Below the pieces are notes generated by a model. It had not been told where the DNA came from. It saw only the letters and a program-made list of their open reading frames with translations, and ran no database searches. Shown piece after piece: positions 13,377-19,482 of a stretch of DNA of 19,482 bases. The stretch spans positions 1 to 19,482 of the forward strand of contig JAEEUD010000007.1 in NCBI GenBank assembly GCA_016286835.1, read 5' to 3'. Made by a program: the position numbers and the translations under genes. Source of the DNA: Pyramidobacter sp. (GTDB lineage: Bacteria; Synergistota; Synergistia; Synergistales; Dethiosulfovibrionaceae). Positions within the stretch are counted from its first letter, which is position 1. Every line of letters starts with the position of its first letter.

Positions 13377-14692
13377 GCGTTCACTCCCTCGCTCATGAGC
13401 ATGTCGACGACGGCGATGAATGCCTTGGCGCCGGCTTTGAGGATGCGCTCGTCGAAGTCGAAGCGGCTGTTGTGGTGCCCAGCCTTCAGCGGCACCATCA
13501 GCGCCATGTAACTGGCCTTGCCGCCGTGAGCGCGGACGGCTTCCATCATGCAGGCGAAATCGTCCGTGCCGCCCGTCTGCGGCAGTTCCGCCCGGGTGAA
13601 GTCGAAATCGGGGATCGACGCGCAGCGGTCGGCGATGCGCGCAGCCAAATCGGGATCGCCGTCGCCCGTGGGACAGACGCCCATGATCTTCGTCTCACAC
13701 GTGCAGTCGAACGCCGCGCAGGCGCCTTCGATCGTCGCAAGCGCCTTTTTGTAGAGGCGCTGCTCCACCGCCGTGTCGCTGCCCCTCGTTTCCATGCGCA
13801 GCGTGCACTGTTCGGCGATCACGTTGCGCCCGGTGCCGCCGTGGATCGTGCCGACGTTGAGGCGCGAGCAGCCGCGTCCGTCCTGAAGGAACGACTGCAT
13901 CCCCGTCACGGCCAGGCAGGCGGCGTTGATCGCGTTCGCGCCTTCCTCGGGAGCCGCGCCGGCGTGGGCGCTTTTGCCCGTGATCGTCACGTCGAACTTC
14001 GTCGTCGCGTACAGGCCCATCTGCGAGCCGGCCAGTCCCAGTTTGCCCTCCGGCGCATTATAGACGTGAGCGGCCAGAACGACGTCGGCGTCGTCCAGGA
14101 TGCCGCTGCCGGCGACCGCCGCCGCACCGCGGTCGCCCTCTTCGCCGGGCTGGAAGATCAGTTTGATCGTGCCGCACAGCTCGTCCTTGTGCAAAACAAG
14201 CTCTTTCGCCACGGCCATGCCGATCGTCGTGTGACCGTCGTGGCCGCACGCGTGCATCTGATTCGGGTTGACCGAGGCGAAGCCTTCCGCTGTCGGGCGA
14301 TGGTCGGGCGCGTCGCACTCGTTCACGTCGTTGCAGTCGATGTCAAAGCGCAAGGCGATGACCGGTCCCGGCCTGCCGGTCTCGATCGTCACCGCCGCCC
14401 CTGTGTAGCCGCCCAGAGACTTCACGATCGCGGGATCGGCGCCCTGCGAGACGGCGCGCTCGATCTGGCGTGCGATTTCCGCTTCGCCCGGCCATGCCCA
14501 GGCGCGCGCCGGATCGACGATCTCGCGCCCGGCTTTCACATCAAGCCCGAGGCCGCGCAAAAACTGCACGATCTTCGACGTGGTGCGGAACTCCGTCCAC
14601 GCGCTCTCGGCATACTTGTGAAAGTCCCGCCGCGCGCAGATCATCTCCGGCTCCATCGCGTCAAGCTCCGCGTAGATCTTTTTCAGGTCCAT
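13373..14692 (-). CDS. M20D-family amidohydrolase/aminoacylase (AbgA-like)
   Basis: This 439-residue metal-dependent hydrolase cleaves an amide bond to free an amino acid from an N-acyl, peptide or p-aminobenzoyl conjugate in the cytoplasm. M20 motifs are RRDFHKYAESAWTEF near the N-terminus, HACGHDGH (His147, Cys149, His151), QPGEEG (Glu184/185), AAHVYN (His209), the dimer-domain GKSAHAG, TGGTDDFA and a terminal GHHNSRFDFDE. The length and the insert at about residues 55-95 resemble AbgA, a subunit of p-aminobenzoyl-glutamate hydrolase; no AbgB partner is adjacent. The ATG at 14692 has AAAGG upstream. It is the first gene of the operon and would generate the substrate for the downstream PLP enzyme. 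Confidence 0.9.
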   Translation of the reverse strand: MDLKKIYAELDAMEPEMICARRDFHKYAESAWTEFRTTSKIVQFLRGLGLDVKAGREIVDPARAWAWPGEAEIARQIERAVSQGADPAIVKSLGGYTGAAVTIETGRPGPVIALRFDIDCNDVNECDAPDHRPTAEGFASVNPNQMHACGHDGHTTIGMAVAKELVLHKDELCGTIKLIFQPGEEGDRGAAAVAGSGILDDADVVLAAHVYNAPEGKLGLAGSQMGLYATTKFDVTITGKSAHAGAAPEEGANAINAACLAVTGMQSFLQDGRGCSRLNVGTIHGGTGRNVIAEQCTLRMETRGSDTAVEQRLYKKALATIEGACAAFDCTCETKIMGVCPTGDGDPDLAARIADRCASIPDFDFTRAELPQTGGTDDFACMMEAVRAHGGKASYMALMVPLKAGHHNSRFDFDERILKAGAKAFIAVVDMLMSEGVNA

Positions 14693-14743
14693 GCTTACCG
14701 CCGCCTTTCAAATATTTTTACAAAGAATCTCTAAAACAAGAAT

Positions 14744-14772
14744 ATTTTATACAAACATCCACGTCCCGTCAA
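14744..14772 (-). promoter_or_regulatory. Promoter of the M20/YheO/RidA/PLP operon
   Basis: The minus strand carries TTGACG (14772-14767), 17 bp, then TAAAAT (14749-14744), in an AT-rich stretch. It is the best sigma70-like match in this intergenic region. The leader before the M20 ATG would be about 45 nt. Confidence 0.75.
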
Positions 14773-14840
14773 GAACAAATTATCACCTTGAAGAATTTTT
14801 ATTAAGACATGCATTTCTGTTCGCAAAAAACCGCTGCCGC

Positions 14841-14849
14841 TGGTACAAT
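14841..14849 (+). promoter_or_regulatory. Extended -10 promoter of the flavoprotein gene
   Basis: TGGTACAAT (TGN-TACAAT) stands 38 bp before the ATG at 14888. TTCGCA at 14820-14825 is a possible weak -35 at 18 bp. Confidence 0.5.
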
Positions 14850-14887
14850 GACGGCGGCAAAACCAACTATCACGAGGGGGATCATCC

Positions 14888-15508
14888 ATGAAAGTTCTAC
14901 TGATCAACGGCAGTCCGAAGGCAAAGGGGAACACCGCGCTGGCGCTTGACGAGATCGCGCGCGAGCTCGCCGGCCTCGGCGTGGAGACGGAAACAATGCA
15001 CATCGGCAATAAGGACATCCGCGGCTGCGTGTGCTGCAACACGTGTTTCAGCGCTGGCAAGTGCGTTTTCAACGACGCGGTCAACGAAGCGGCGGCCAAG
15101 CTGGCCGGGGCCGACGGGCTGATCGTCGGCTCGCCGGTGTACTACGCTTCGCCCAACGGGACGCTGCTGTCGTTCCTCGACCGGCTGTTTTACAGCACGC
15201 AGGGGCTGGACAAGCGCATGAAAGTCGGCGCGTCGGTGGTCGTCTGCCGCCGCGGCGGCGCTTCGGCGTCGTTCGACGCGCTCAACAAGTATTTCACGAT
15301 CTGCGGGATGCCCGTCGTCAGCAGCCAGTACTGGAACTCCGTGCACGGCCTTGAGCCGGGCGAAGCGGCTCAGGATGCCGAAGGCCTGCAGACGATGCGC
15401 ACGCTGGCGCGCAACATGGCCTTCCTGATGCGGGCCATTGCCGACGCCAAAGCAAAGTACGGTCTTCCCGAAAAAGAAGAGCCGCAGTGGACGCACTTCA
15501 TCCACTAA
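14888..15508 (+). CDS. Iron-sulfur flavoprotein-like NAD(P)H-dependent FMN oxidoreductase
   Basis: This 206-residue flavodoxin-fold protein shows INGSPKAKGNT at the N-terminus (FMN phosphate loop) and GSPVYYASPNGTLLSFLDR (residues about 81-99). Between them is Cys47-x2-Cys50-x2-Cys53-x5-Cys59, the compact cluster motif of archaeal and clostridial iron-sulfur flavoproteins, which carry FMN and a [4Fe-4S] cluster; Cys49 is extra. These proteins pass electrons to acceptors such as O2, peroxide or quinones in anaerobes. GAGGGGG precedes the ATG at 14888. It is a single-gene unit with its own promoter and terminator. Confidence 0.85.
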   Translation: MKVLLINGSPKAKGNTALALDEIARELAGLGVETETMHIGNKDIRGCVCCNTCFSAGKCVFNDAVNEAAAKLAGADGLIVGSPVYYASPNGTLLSFLDRLFYSTQGLDKRMKVGASVVVCRRGGASASFDALNKYFTICGMPVVSSQYWNSVHGLEPGEAAQDAEGLQTMRTLARNMAFLMRAIADAKAKYGLPEKEEPQWTHFIH

Positions 15509-15518
15509 GAGAGAGACA

Positions 15519-15563
15519 AACAGCAGCCCCGCGGCGATTTTTCTCGGCCGCAGGGCTGCTGTT
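15519..15563 (+). terminator. Terminator of the flavoprotein gene
   Basis: A 17-bp stem (15519-15535 with 15547-15563, one C-A mismatch) begins 11 bases after the stop codon. A T run (GTGTTTTT) appears only about ten bases beyond the stem, so it may be partly leaky. Confidence 0.7.
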
Positions 15564-15612
15564 CGCAACGTGTTTTTCTGCTCTGTTCCGATCCGTTCCG
15601 GGCGCTTTCGCC

Positions 15613-15641
15613 TTGCAATTCTGCCCGTTCGGAAGTACAAT
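15613..15641 (+). promoter_or_regulatory. Promoter of the TRAP transporter operon
   Basis: TTGCAA (15613-15618), 17 bp, then TACAAT (15636-15641). The leader to the ATG at 15724 is about 75 nt and includes a short GCCCG-CA-CGGGC dyad. This is a strong sigma70-like match. Confidence 0.78.
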
Positions 15642-15723
15642 ACAAAAACATTTTTTCAACTTGCCACAGAAAAGTTAATCTTCTCTCGGCCCGCACGGGC
15701 AGTATCGAAAGGGATCGTTGATC

Positions 15724-17667
15724 ATGGATCATGCGGAACAGGCCGCGCTGGACAAAAAGGCGCAGCAGCTCCTGGAAGAAAAGGAAGCGGAGGCGCGTCT
15801 CCGCACCTATAAAGGCCCGATGGCCGGCGTCATCGCTCTGGCGCTGTGCGCGTGGACGGCGTTCCAGCTGTATTACACGACGCTCGGGGCCATCAGCGCG
15901 ATCAATCTGCGCGCGATTCACTGCATCTTTTTGCTGTCGTTCACGTTCATCCTCTTCCCGACGTACCGTAAAGAGCGCCGCGTGCGGACCGTTCCGCCGC
16001 TGTGGGACGTGCTGTTCGTGATCGTCACGGTGCTGAGTTTCGGCTATCTGATCCTGAACTACCCGCGCATCGCCATGTCGGGCGGGCGCGTCACGGCCTT
16101 CGAGGTCTTCATCGCCGGCGCCGCGCTGCTGATGGTGTTCGAAGCGGCCCGGCGCGCGTCGGGCAATCTGGCGCTGCTGGCACTGGTCTTTCTGGCGTAC
16201 AACTGGTTCGGAGCGTATCTGCCGGGGTATTTCGGACACAACGGCTTTCTGCTCAAACGCGTGCTCATCACGCAGTTCTGGGGCACGCAGGGCGTGCTTG
16301 GCACTGGCGTCGGCGTTTCGGCCACGTACATCTTCCTGTTCGTGCTCTTCGGCTCGTATCTGAAATACAGCGGCTTTTCGCGCTTCATCAACGATTTTTC
16401 GCTGTCGCTGGTCGGGCAGTCGCCGGGCGGACCGGCCAAGGTGGCGGTGATCGCCTCGGCGCTGATGGGCATGATCAACGGCTCGGCAGTGGCGAACGTG
16501 GCGACGACGGGAACGATCACGATCCCGCTGATGAAGCAGACGGGCTACAAAAAGGAATTCGCCGGCGCGGTCGAGGCCGTGGCTTCGACCGGCGGCCAGT
16601 TCTGCCCGCCCGTGATGGGCGCGGTCGGCTTCGTCATGGCCGAGTTCCTCGGCATGAGCTACACGACGGTGATGCTGGCCGCCGTAGTCCCCGCGCTGCT
16701 CTACTACGTGGGGCTGCTGCTGGCGGTGCACTTTGAGGCGATGAAGCTGGGGCTCTCGGGGCTTTCCCGGGAGGATCTGCCGCGCACGCTGAAAGTGCTG
16801 AGGGAACAGGGACACATGGTCCTGCCTCTTGTCATGCTCATCGGGCTGATGTTCGCGGGCTACACGCCGCTGTTCGCGGCGGTGTTCTCCATCTTCGGCA
16901 CGCTGGCCGCGAGCTGGCTGCGCAAGGAAACGCGCATGACGTGGCGGAAGATCTTCGACGCCACGATCGAGGGCGCCAAAGGCGCGATCTCCGTGGGCGT
17001 ATGCTGCGTCATCATCGGCGTGATCATCGGCACGGTGACGCTGACCAGCCTCGGCCTGAACATGGGCTATTTCATCCTCGAACTCGTCAGGAACAACAAC
17101 GTCTACCTGACGGGATTCCTCGTCATGGTCATGTCGACGATCCTCGGCATGGGCGTGCCGGGCGTGGCGGCCTACGTGATCGTGCAGGCCGTGGCCGCGC
17201 CGGTGCTCGTCAAGGCGGGCGCCTCGCCGCTGACGAGCCATCTCTTCTGCCTGATCTACGCCTGTCTTTCCAACATCACGCCGCCGGTCGCGATCAGCGC
17301 CTACGTGGCTTCCGGCATCGCCGGGTCGAATCAGACGAAGACGGGGCTGTGGGCCGTGCGGCTGGGCGCCGTGGGCTTCATCATCCCGTTCTTCTTCCTG
17401 GACAATCCCGTGCTGCTGGTCGGCGCTTCGGGCGCTTCCGCCGCGGCGACGCTGTGGGCGACCTGCACGGCCCTTCTGGGTACGGCGGCGCTCGTCGCGG
17501 GACTGGAAGGCTGGCTGTTCACCAAATGCTCCCCGGCGGAGCGGCTGCTCCTCATCGCCGTCGCGCCGGCGCTGCTGCATCCCGGTTTCACGACCGACGC
17601 GGCAGGCATCTGCGTCTTTGCCGCGCTGGCGCTGTGGCAGTTTTTCCGCCGCAGGGCGCGCACGTAA
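15724..17667 (+). CDS. TRAP transporter fused permease (4TM/12TM, DctQM-type)
   Basis: This 647-residue polytopic membrane protein joins the small (4-TM) and large (12-TM) TRAP permease subunits in one chain. That fusion is typical of TRAP systems using TAXI-family binding proteins. After a charged, helical N-terminus (about residues 1-30) come four hydrophobic segments. The large domain begins near residue 155 and contains GMINGSAVANVATTGTITIPLM, STGGQFCPPVMGAVGF and YACLSNITPPVAISAYVASGIAG, which are hallmark TRAP loops. ATG 15724 is preferred to TTG 15718 on start codon and spacing from AAAGGGA. It is an ion-gradient-driven importer of organic acids or amino acids; substrate unknown. The binding-protein gene follows 64 bp later. 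Confidence 0.93.
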   Translation: MDHAEQAALDKKAQQLLEEKEAEARLRTYKGPMAGVIALALCAWTAFQLYYTTLGAISAINLRAIHCIFLLSFTFILFPTYRKERRVRTVPPLWDVLFVIVTVLSFGYLILNYPRIAMSGGRVTAFEVFIAGAALLMVFEAARRASGNLALLALVFLAYNWFGAYLPGYFGHNGFLLKRVLITQFWGTQGVLGTGVGVSATYIFLFVLFGSYLKYSGFSRFINDFSLSLVGQSPGGPAKVAVIASALMGMINGSAVANVATTGTITIPLMKQTGYKKEFAGAVEAVASTGGQFCPPVMGAVGFVMAEFLGMSYTTVMLAAVVPALLYYVGLLLAVHFEAMKLGLSGLSREDLPRTLKVLREQGHMVLPLVMLIGLMFAGYTPLFAAVFSIFGTLAASWLRKETRMTWRKIFDATIEGAKGAISVGVCCVIIGVIIGTVTLTSLGLNMGYFILELVRNNNVYLTGFLVMVMSTILGMGVPGVAAYVIVQAVAAPVLVKAGASPLTSHLFCLIYACLSNITPPVAISAYVASGIAGSNQTKTGLWAVRLGAVGFIIPFFFLDNPVLLVGASGASAAATLWATCTALLGTAALVAGLEGWLFTKCSPAERLLLIAVAPALLHPGFTTDAAGICVFAALALWQFFRRRART

Positions 17668-17676
17668 TGGGTATTC

Positions 17677-17691
17677 GGCCCCGCAGGGGCC
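17677..17691 (+). other. Short GC hairpin between TRAP permease and binding-protein genes
   Basis: GGCCCC-GCA-GGGGCC forms a 6-bp stem with a 3-nt loop in the 64-bp gap, with no T run. It may stabilise the mRNA of the downstream binding-protein gene, which is usually needed in excess over the permease. Confidence 0.35.
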
Positions 17692-17731
17692 AGATTCTAT
17701 CTCGTTCCAACGAAAGGAAGGAATTTGCATC

Positions 17732-18685
17732 ATGAACATCAAACGCATCATCGGCATCTCTGTCCTGTCGGCTCTTCTCGCCGCGAGCGCTTCGTCCGCG
17801 GCCGTGAAGATCAACTTCCCCACGGCGGGCGCTTCCGGCGCGCTCTACGCGGTGGGCGCGGCCATCACCAACAACTGGACGAAGAACGTCCCCGACGTTC
17901 AGGCGGCCAGCCAGGCCTCGGCCGGCGGCATCGCCAACCTCAACATGGTGAGCGAGGGCGAGGCGCAGATCTCCATCGCCATCAGCTCCAACGTGCTCCA
18001 GTGCCTCAAGGGCACCGACAGCTTCACGGGCCACGCCTATGAGGACCTCAAGGTCATCGGCGGTCTCTACATGAACCCCAATCAGGTCGTCGTCACCAAG
18101 AAGTCCGGCATCAACTCGCTGGCCGAGATCAAGGGCAAGCACTTCGCCGTCGCGGCCGCCGGCTCGTCGGTCTACAACGAGTGCGCCAACCACTTCACGA
18201 CCGTCGGCATGAAGTTCCCCGAGGACATCAACACCGAGCTGATCGCCTTCGGCCCCGCCGCCGACATGCTCCAGAACGGCACGCTCGACGGCGCCTGGAT
18301 CATGTCCGGAGCCCCTGCCGCGGCCGTGTCGCAGGCCCTCAGCGCCGGCTGCAAGCTGCTTGACATCGACGACGCCACGCTGGCCGCCCTTCAGGAGAAA
18401 TATCCCTGGTACGCCCGCTTCGTGATCGCCGCCGACACCTATCCCAACCAGCCCGAGCCCGTCAAGACCAGCGCCATCAAGATGGTCATGTTCTGCCGCG
18501 GCGACCTGCCCGAGGAGCTCATCTACAACCTCACCAAGTCGTTCTGGGAGCACATCGACGACCTCGGCGCGGCCCAGAAGAACCTGAAAGGCCTCAAGCC
18601 CGAAGACGCCGTCAAGGACATCGCCAACCTGCCGCTCCACCCCGGCGCGGAGAAGTACTACAAGGAGATCGGCGTGATCAAGTAG
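17732..18685 (+). CDS. TAXI-family TRAP transporter substrate-binding protein
   Basis: This 317-residue periplasmic binding protein has a Sec signal (MNIKRIIGISVLSALLA..., cleavage probably after SASSAA at about residue 25). The mature protein starts VKINFPTAGASGALYAVGAAI, close to the TAXI N-terminal pattern, and continues with QASAGGIANLNMVSEGEAQISI and KHFAVAAAGSSVYNE. The ATG at 17732 follows GAAAGGAAGGA. The frame is open further upstream, but that part overlaps the permease gene. Codons are strikingly uniform (AAG for Lys, GAG for Glu, GGC for Gly) compared with the neighbours, as expected for a highly expressed binding protein. It works with the fused permease upstream. Confidence 0.92.
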   Translation: MNIKRIIGISVLSALLAASASSAAVKINFPTAGASGALYAVGAAITNNWTKNVPDVQAASQASAGGIANLNMVSEGEAQISIAISSNVLQCLKGTDSFTGHAYEDLKVIGGLYMNPNQVVVTKKSGINSLAEIKGKHFAVAAAGSSVYNECANHFTTVGMKFPEDINTELIAFGPAADMLQNGTLDGAWIMSGAPAAAVSQALSAGCKLLDIDDATLAALQEKYPWYARFVIAADTYPNQPEPVKTSAIKMVMFCRGDLPEELIYNLTKSFWEHIDDLGAAQKNLKGLKPEDAVKDIANLPLHPGAEKYYKEIGVIK

Positions 18686-18706
18686 GATTTGTCGCGGTTG
18701 TTCCGC

Positions 18707-18749
18707 AAAAAACGAGCGAGGACCGCCATGGCGCCTCGCTCGTTTTTTT
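18707..18749 (+). terminator. Strong intrinsic terminator of the TRAP operon
   Basis: A 15-bp stem (18707-18721 with 18734-18748), including A/T pairs at the base, is followed by a seven-T run. The loop holds a CGCCATGGCG self-complementary segment. It lies 21 bases after the binding-protein stop. Confidence 0.92.
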
Positions 18750-18844
18750 GCCTTCTGCACAACCGCACGTTTTTTCATTCATAACAGCCAAGCCTCACCG
18801 GCATAACCGCCGCAGTTCCGGGTATCTACGCTTTCCTGATGGTG

Positions 18845-18853
18845 TGTTATAAT
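18845..18853 (+). promoter_or_regulatory. Extended -10 promoter of the toxin-antitoxin pair
   Basis: TGTTATAAT is a perfect TATAAT with an upstream TG, 19 bp before the toxin start codon. No good -35 is visible. No clear operator dyad was found around it. Confidence 0.6.
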
Positions 18854-18872
18854 GACGCAGAGGTGATAACGA

Positions 18873-19133
18873 TTGGAACTCCGTTACGAAAAGCAGCCTG
18901 AAAAATATCTGCGATCGCTTGACACGACCACGCGAAACAAGCTGAAAGAAGCGTTGGAAAAGCTCAAACGTTTTGAAGGCGATATCGACAGAATCCAAGG
19001 GAAGCCCAATCGTTTCCGACTGAAAATTTACCATTATCGTGTGCTGTTTGAGTGGGTCAAAGGCACAATCGTGATTAAATTCATAGAAATTTTGACCCGT
19101 GGACAGGCTTACAAAGGAGGTCGTCACAAATGA
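18873..19133 (+). CDS. RelE/ParE-superfamily toxin
   Basis: This 86-residue basic protein has the RelE fold signature: a helical N-terminal half rich in Lys/Arg (SLDTTTRNKLKEALEKLK) and a C-terminal beta-sheet segment RFRLKIYHYRVLFEWV followed by TIVIKFIEI and TRGQAYK. RelE-type toxins cut mRNA at the ribosome; ParE relatives act on gyrase, and the family alone does not decide. The start is a TTG at 18873 with GAGGTG seven bases upstream. Its stop overlaps the antitoxin start in ATGA. Local GC is clearly lower than in the rest of the window, suggesting acquisition by transfer. Confidence 0.85.
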   Translation: MELRYEKQPEKYLRSLDTTTRNKLKEALEKLKRFEGDIDRIQGKPNRFRLKIYHYRVLFEWVKGTIVIKFIEILTRGQAYKGGRHK

Positions 19134-19438
19134 AGAAGAAAATTCCGCAGGACATCCTCGACAGGATCGCCGCAATCGAAGCAAAACCTCCCGTAGAGCT
19201 GGCGGAAGAGGAAGAGCGCTCGCTGGCGGAAGCCGAAGCGATGAACGACGGAACGACTATCTCACATGAAGAACTGTTCTCAGAACTGGAAGAGCAGGAT
19301 CGTCAGGAAGAGATCCAGAAATGCAGCGCGCGAATGACGATCCAGATCCCCCGCAGTCTGCATTACAGGCTGAAAAAAGAGGCTTTACGGGAAGGCGTCA
19401 GCCTGAACCAGTATGCGCTTTACAAACTTGCGCTGTAA
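19130..19438 (+). CDS. Antitoxin with C-terminal ribbon-helix-helix
   Basis: This 102-residue acidic protein directly follows and overlaps the toxin gene. The C-terminal part (about 68-102, MTIQIPRSLHYRLKKEA and GVSLNQYALYKLA) matches the ribbon-helix-helix DNA-binding segment seen at the end of HicB-type antitoxins. The N-terminal part (1-60) is strongly acidic and contains GTTISHEELFSEL, reminiscent of the DNA-binding or toxin-binding parts of other antitoxins. A near-perfect AAAGGAGG precedes the ATG, against a weaker site and TTG for the toxin. This should give more antitoxin than toxin. It is expected to neutralise the toxin and repress the promoter. Confidence 0.83.
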   Translation: MKKKIPQDILDRIAAIEAKPPVELAEEEERSLAEAEAMNDGTTISHEELFSELEEQDRQEEIQKCSARMTIQIPRSLHYRLKKEALREGVSLNQYALYKLAL

Positions 19439-19482
19439 AAGCAAAGGACGCGTTTTCAAGTTGGCAGCCGCAGACCCTGAAT

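Noticed and set aside
10077..14734. Several 350-420-codon plus-strand frames over the CDF, PLP-enzyme and M20 genes
   Set aside because: All are antisense to genes with recognisable motifs and intact operon signals, and show shadow-type composition.
15505..17823. Very long open frame on the minus strand opposite the TRAP permease gene
   Set aside because: Its Arg/His/Gln-rich translation is the antisense shadow of a GC-rich membrane-protein gene; the plus-strand TRAP protein has clear family motifs.

Overview
The window is a GC-rich bacterial chromosome segment with metabolic and transport genes and no phage, IS, rRNA, tRNA or CRISPR content that I can see. The gene mix fits an anaerobic, amino-acid- and organic-acid-fermenting diderm: citrate lyase, a TAXI-type TRAP transporter, an iron-sulfur flavoprotein, an M20 amidohydrolase/RidA/PLP-enzyme operon and a Hdr-like cysteine-rich protein. 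A member of the Synergistota (Pyramidobacter-like) is my best guess, but this rests on gene content and composition only.

Layout. (1) Positions 1-1243, minus strand: citrate lyase genes citD-citE-citF (citF leaves the window after 12 codons), with their own promoter and a CRP-like palindrome. (2) Positions 1295-7378, minus strand: one long transcription unit. It runs from a promoter at 7378-7350 through a cobalamin (B12) riboswitch at about 7300-7045, an intrinsic terminator at 6992-6953, and then a five-gene Dpp/Opp/Nik-type ABC importer (permease, permease, binding protein, ATPase, ATPase), ending at a terminator at 1348-1295. The binding-protein gene is bracketed by two related intergenic inverted repeats built from 8-bp units. 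(3) Positions 7417-11244: an EamA permease (+), manganese exporter MntP (-), a duplicated CCG-domain protein (+, divergent from mntP), and a CDF exporter with a manganese-type site (-). (4) Positions 11251-14772, minus strand: an operon of M20 amidohydrolase, YheO/DauR-type regulator, RidA and a threonine-synthase-like PLP enzyme, joined by 4-nt stop/start overlaps at its first two junctions and probably an amino-acid-conjugate catabolic module. (5) Positions 14841-18749, plus strand: an iron-sulfur flavoprotein, then a TRAP fused permease with its TAXI binding protein. (6) Positions 18845-19438, plus strand: a toxin-first RelE-type toxin-antitoxin pair of visibly lower GC.

The most informative observation is the B12 riboswitch. 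It turns an otherwise generic 'peptide/nickel' ABC importer into a candidate cobalt, cobalt-chelate or corrinoid uptake system controlled by transcription attenuation. With the two putative manganese exporters just upstream, about 10 kb of the window is rich in metal-homeostasis functions. Secondary points of interest are the 8-bp-periodic inverted repeats, two near-parS palindromes, the duplicated CCG protein and the compact catabolic operon.
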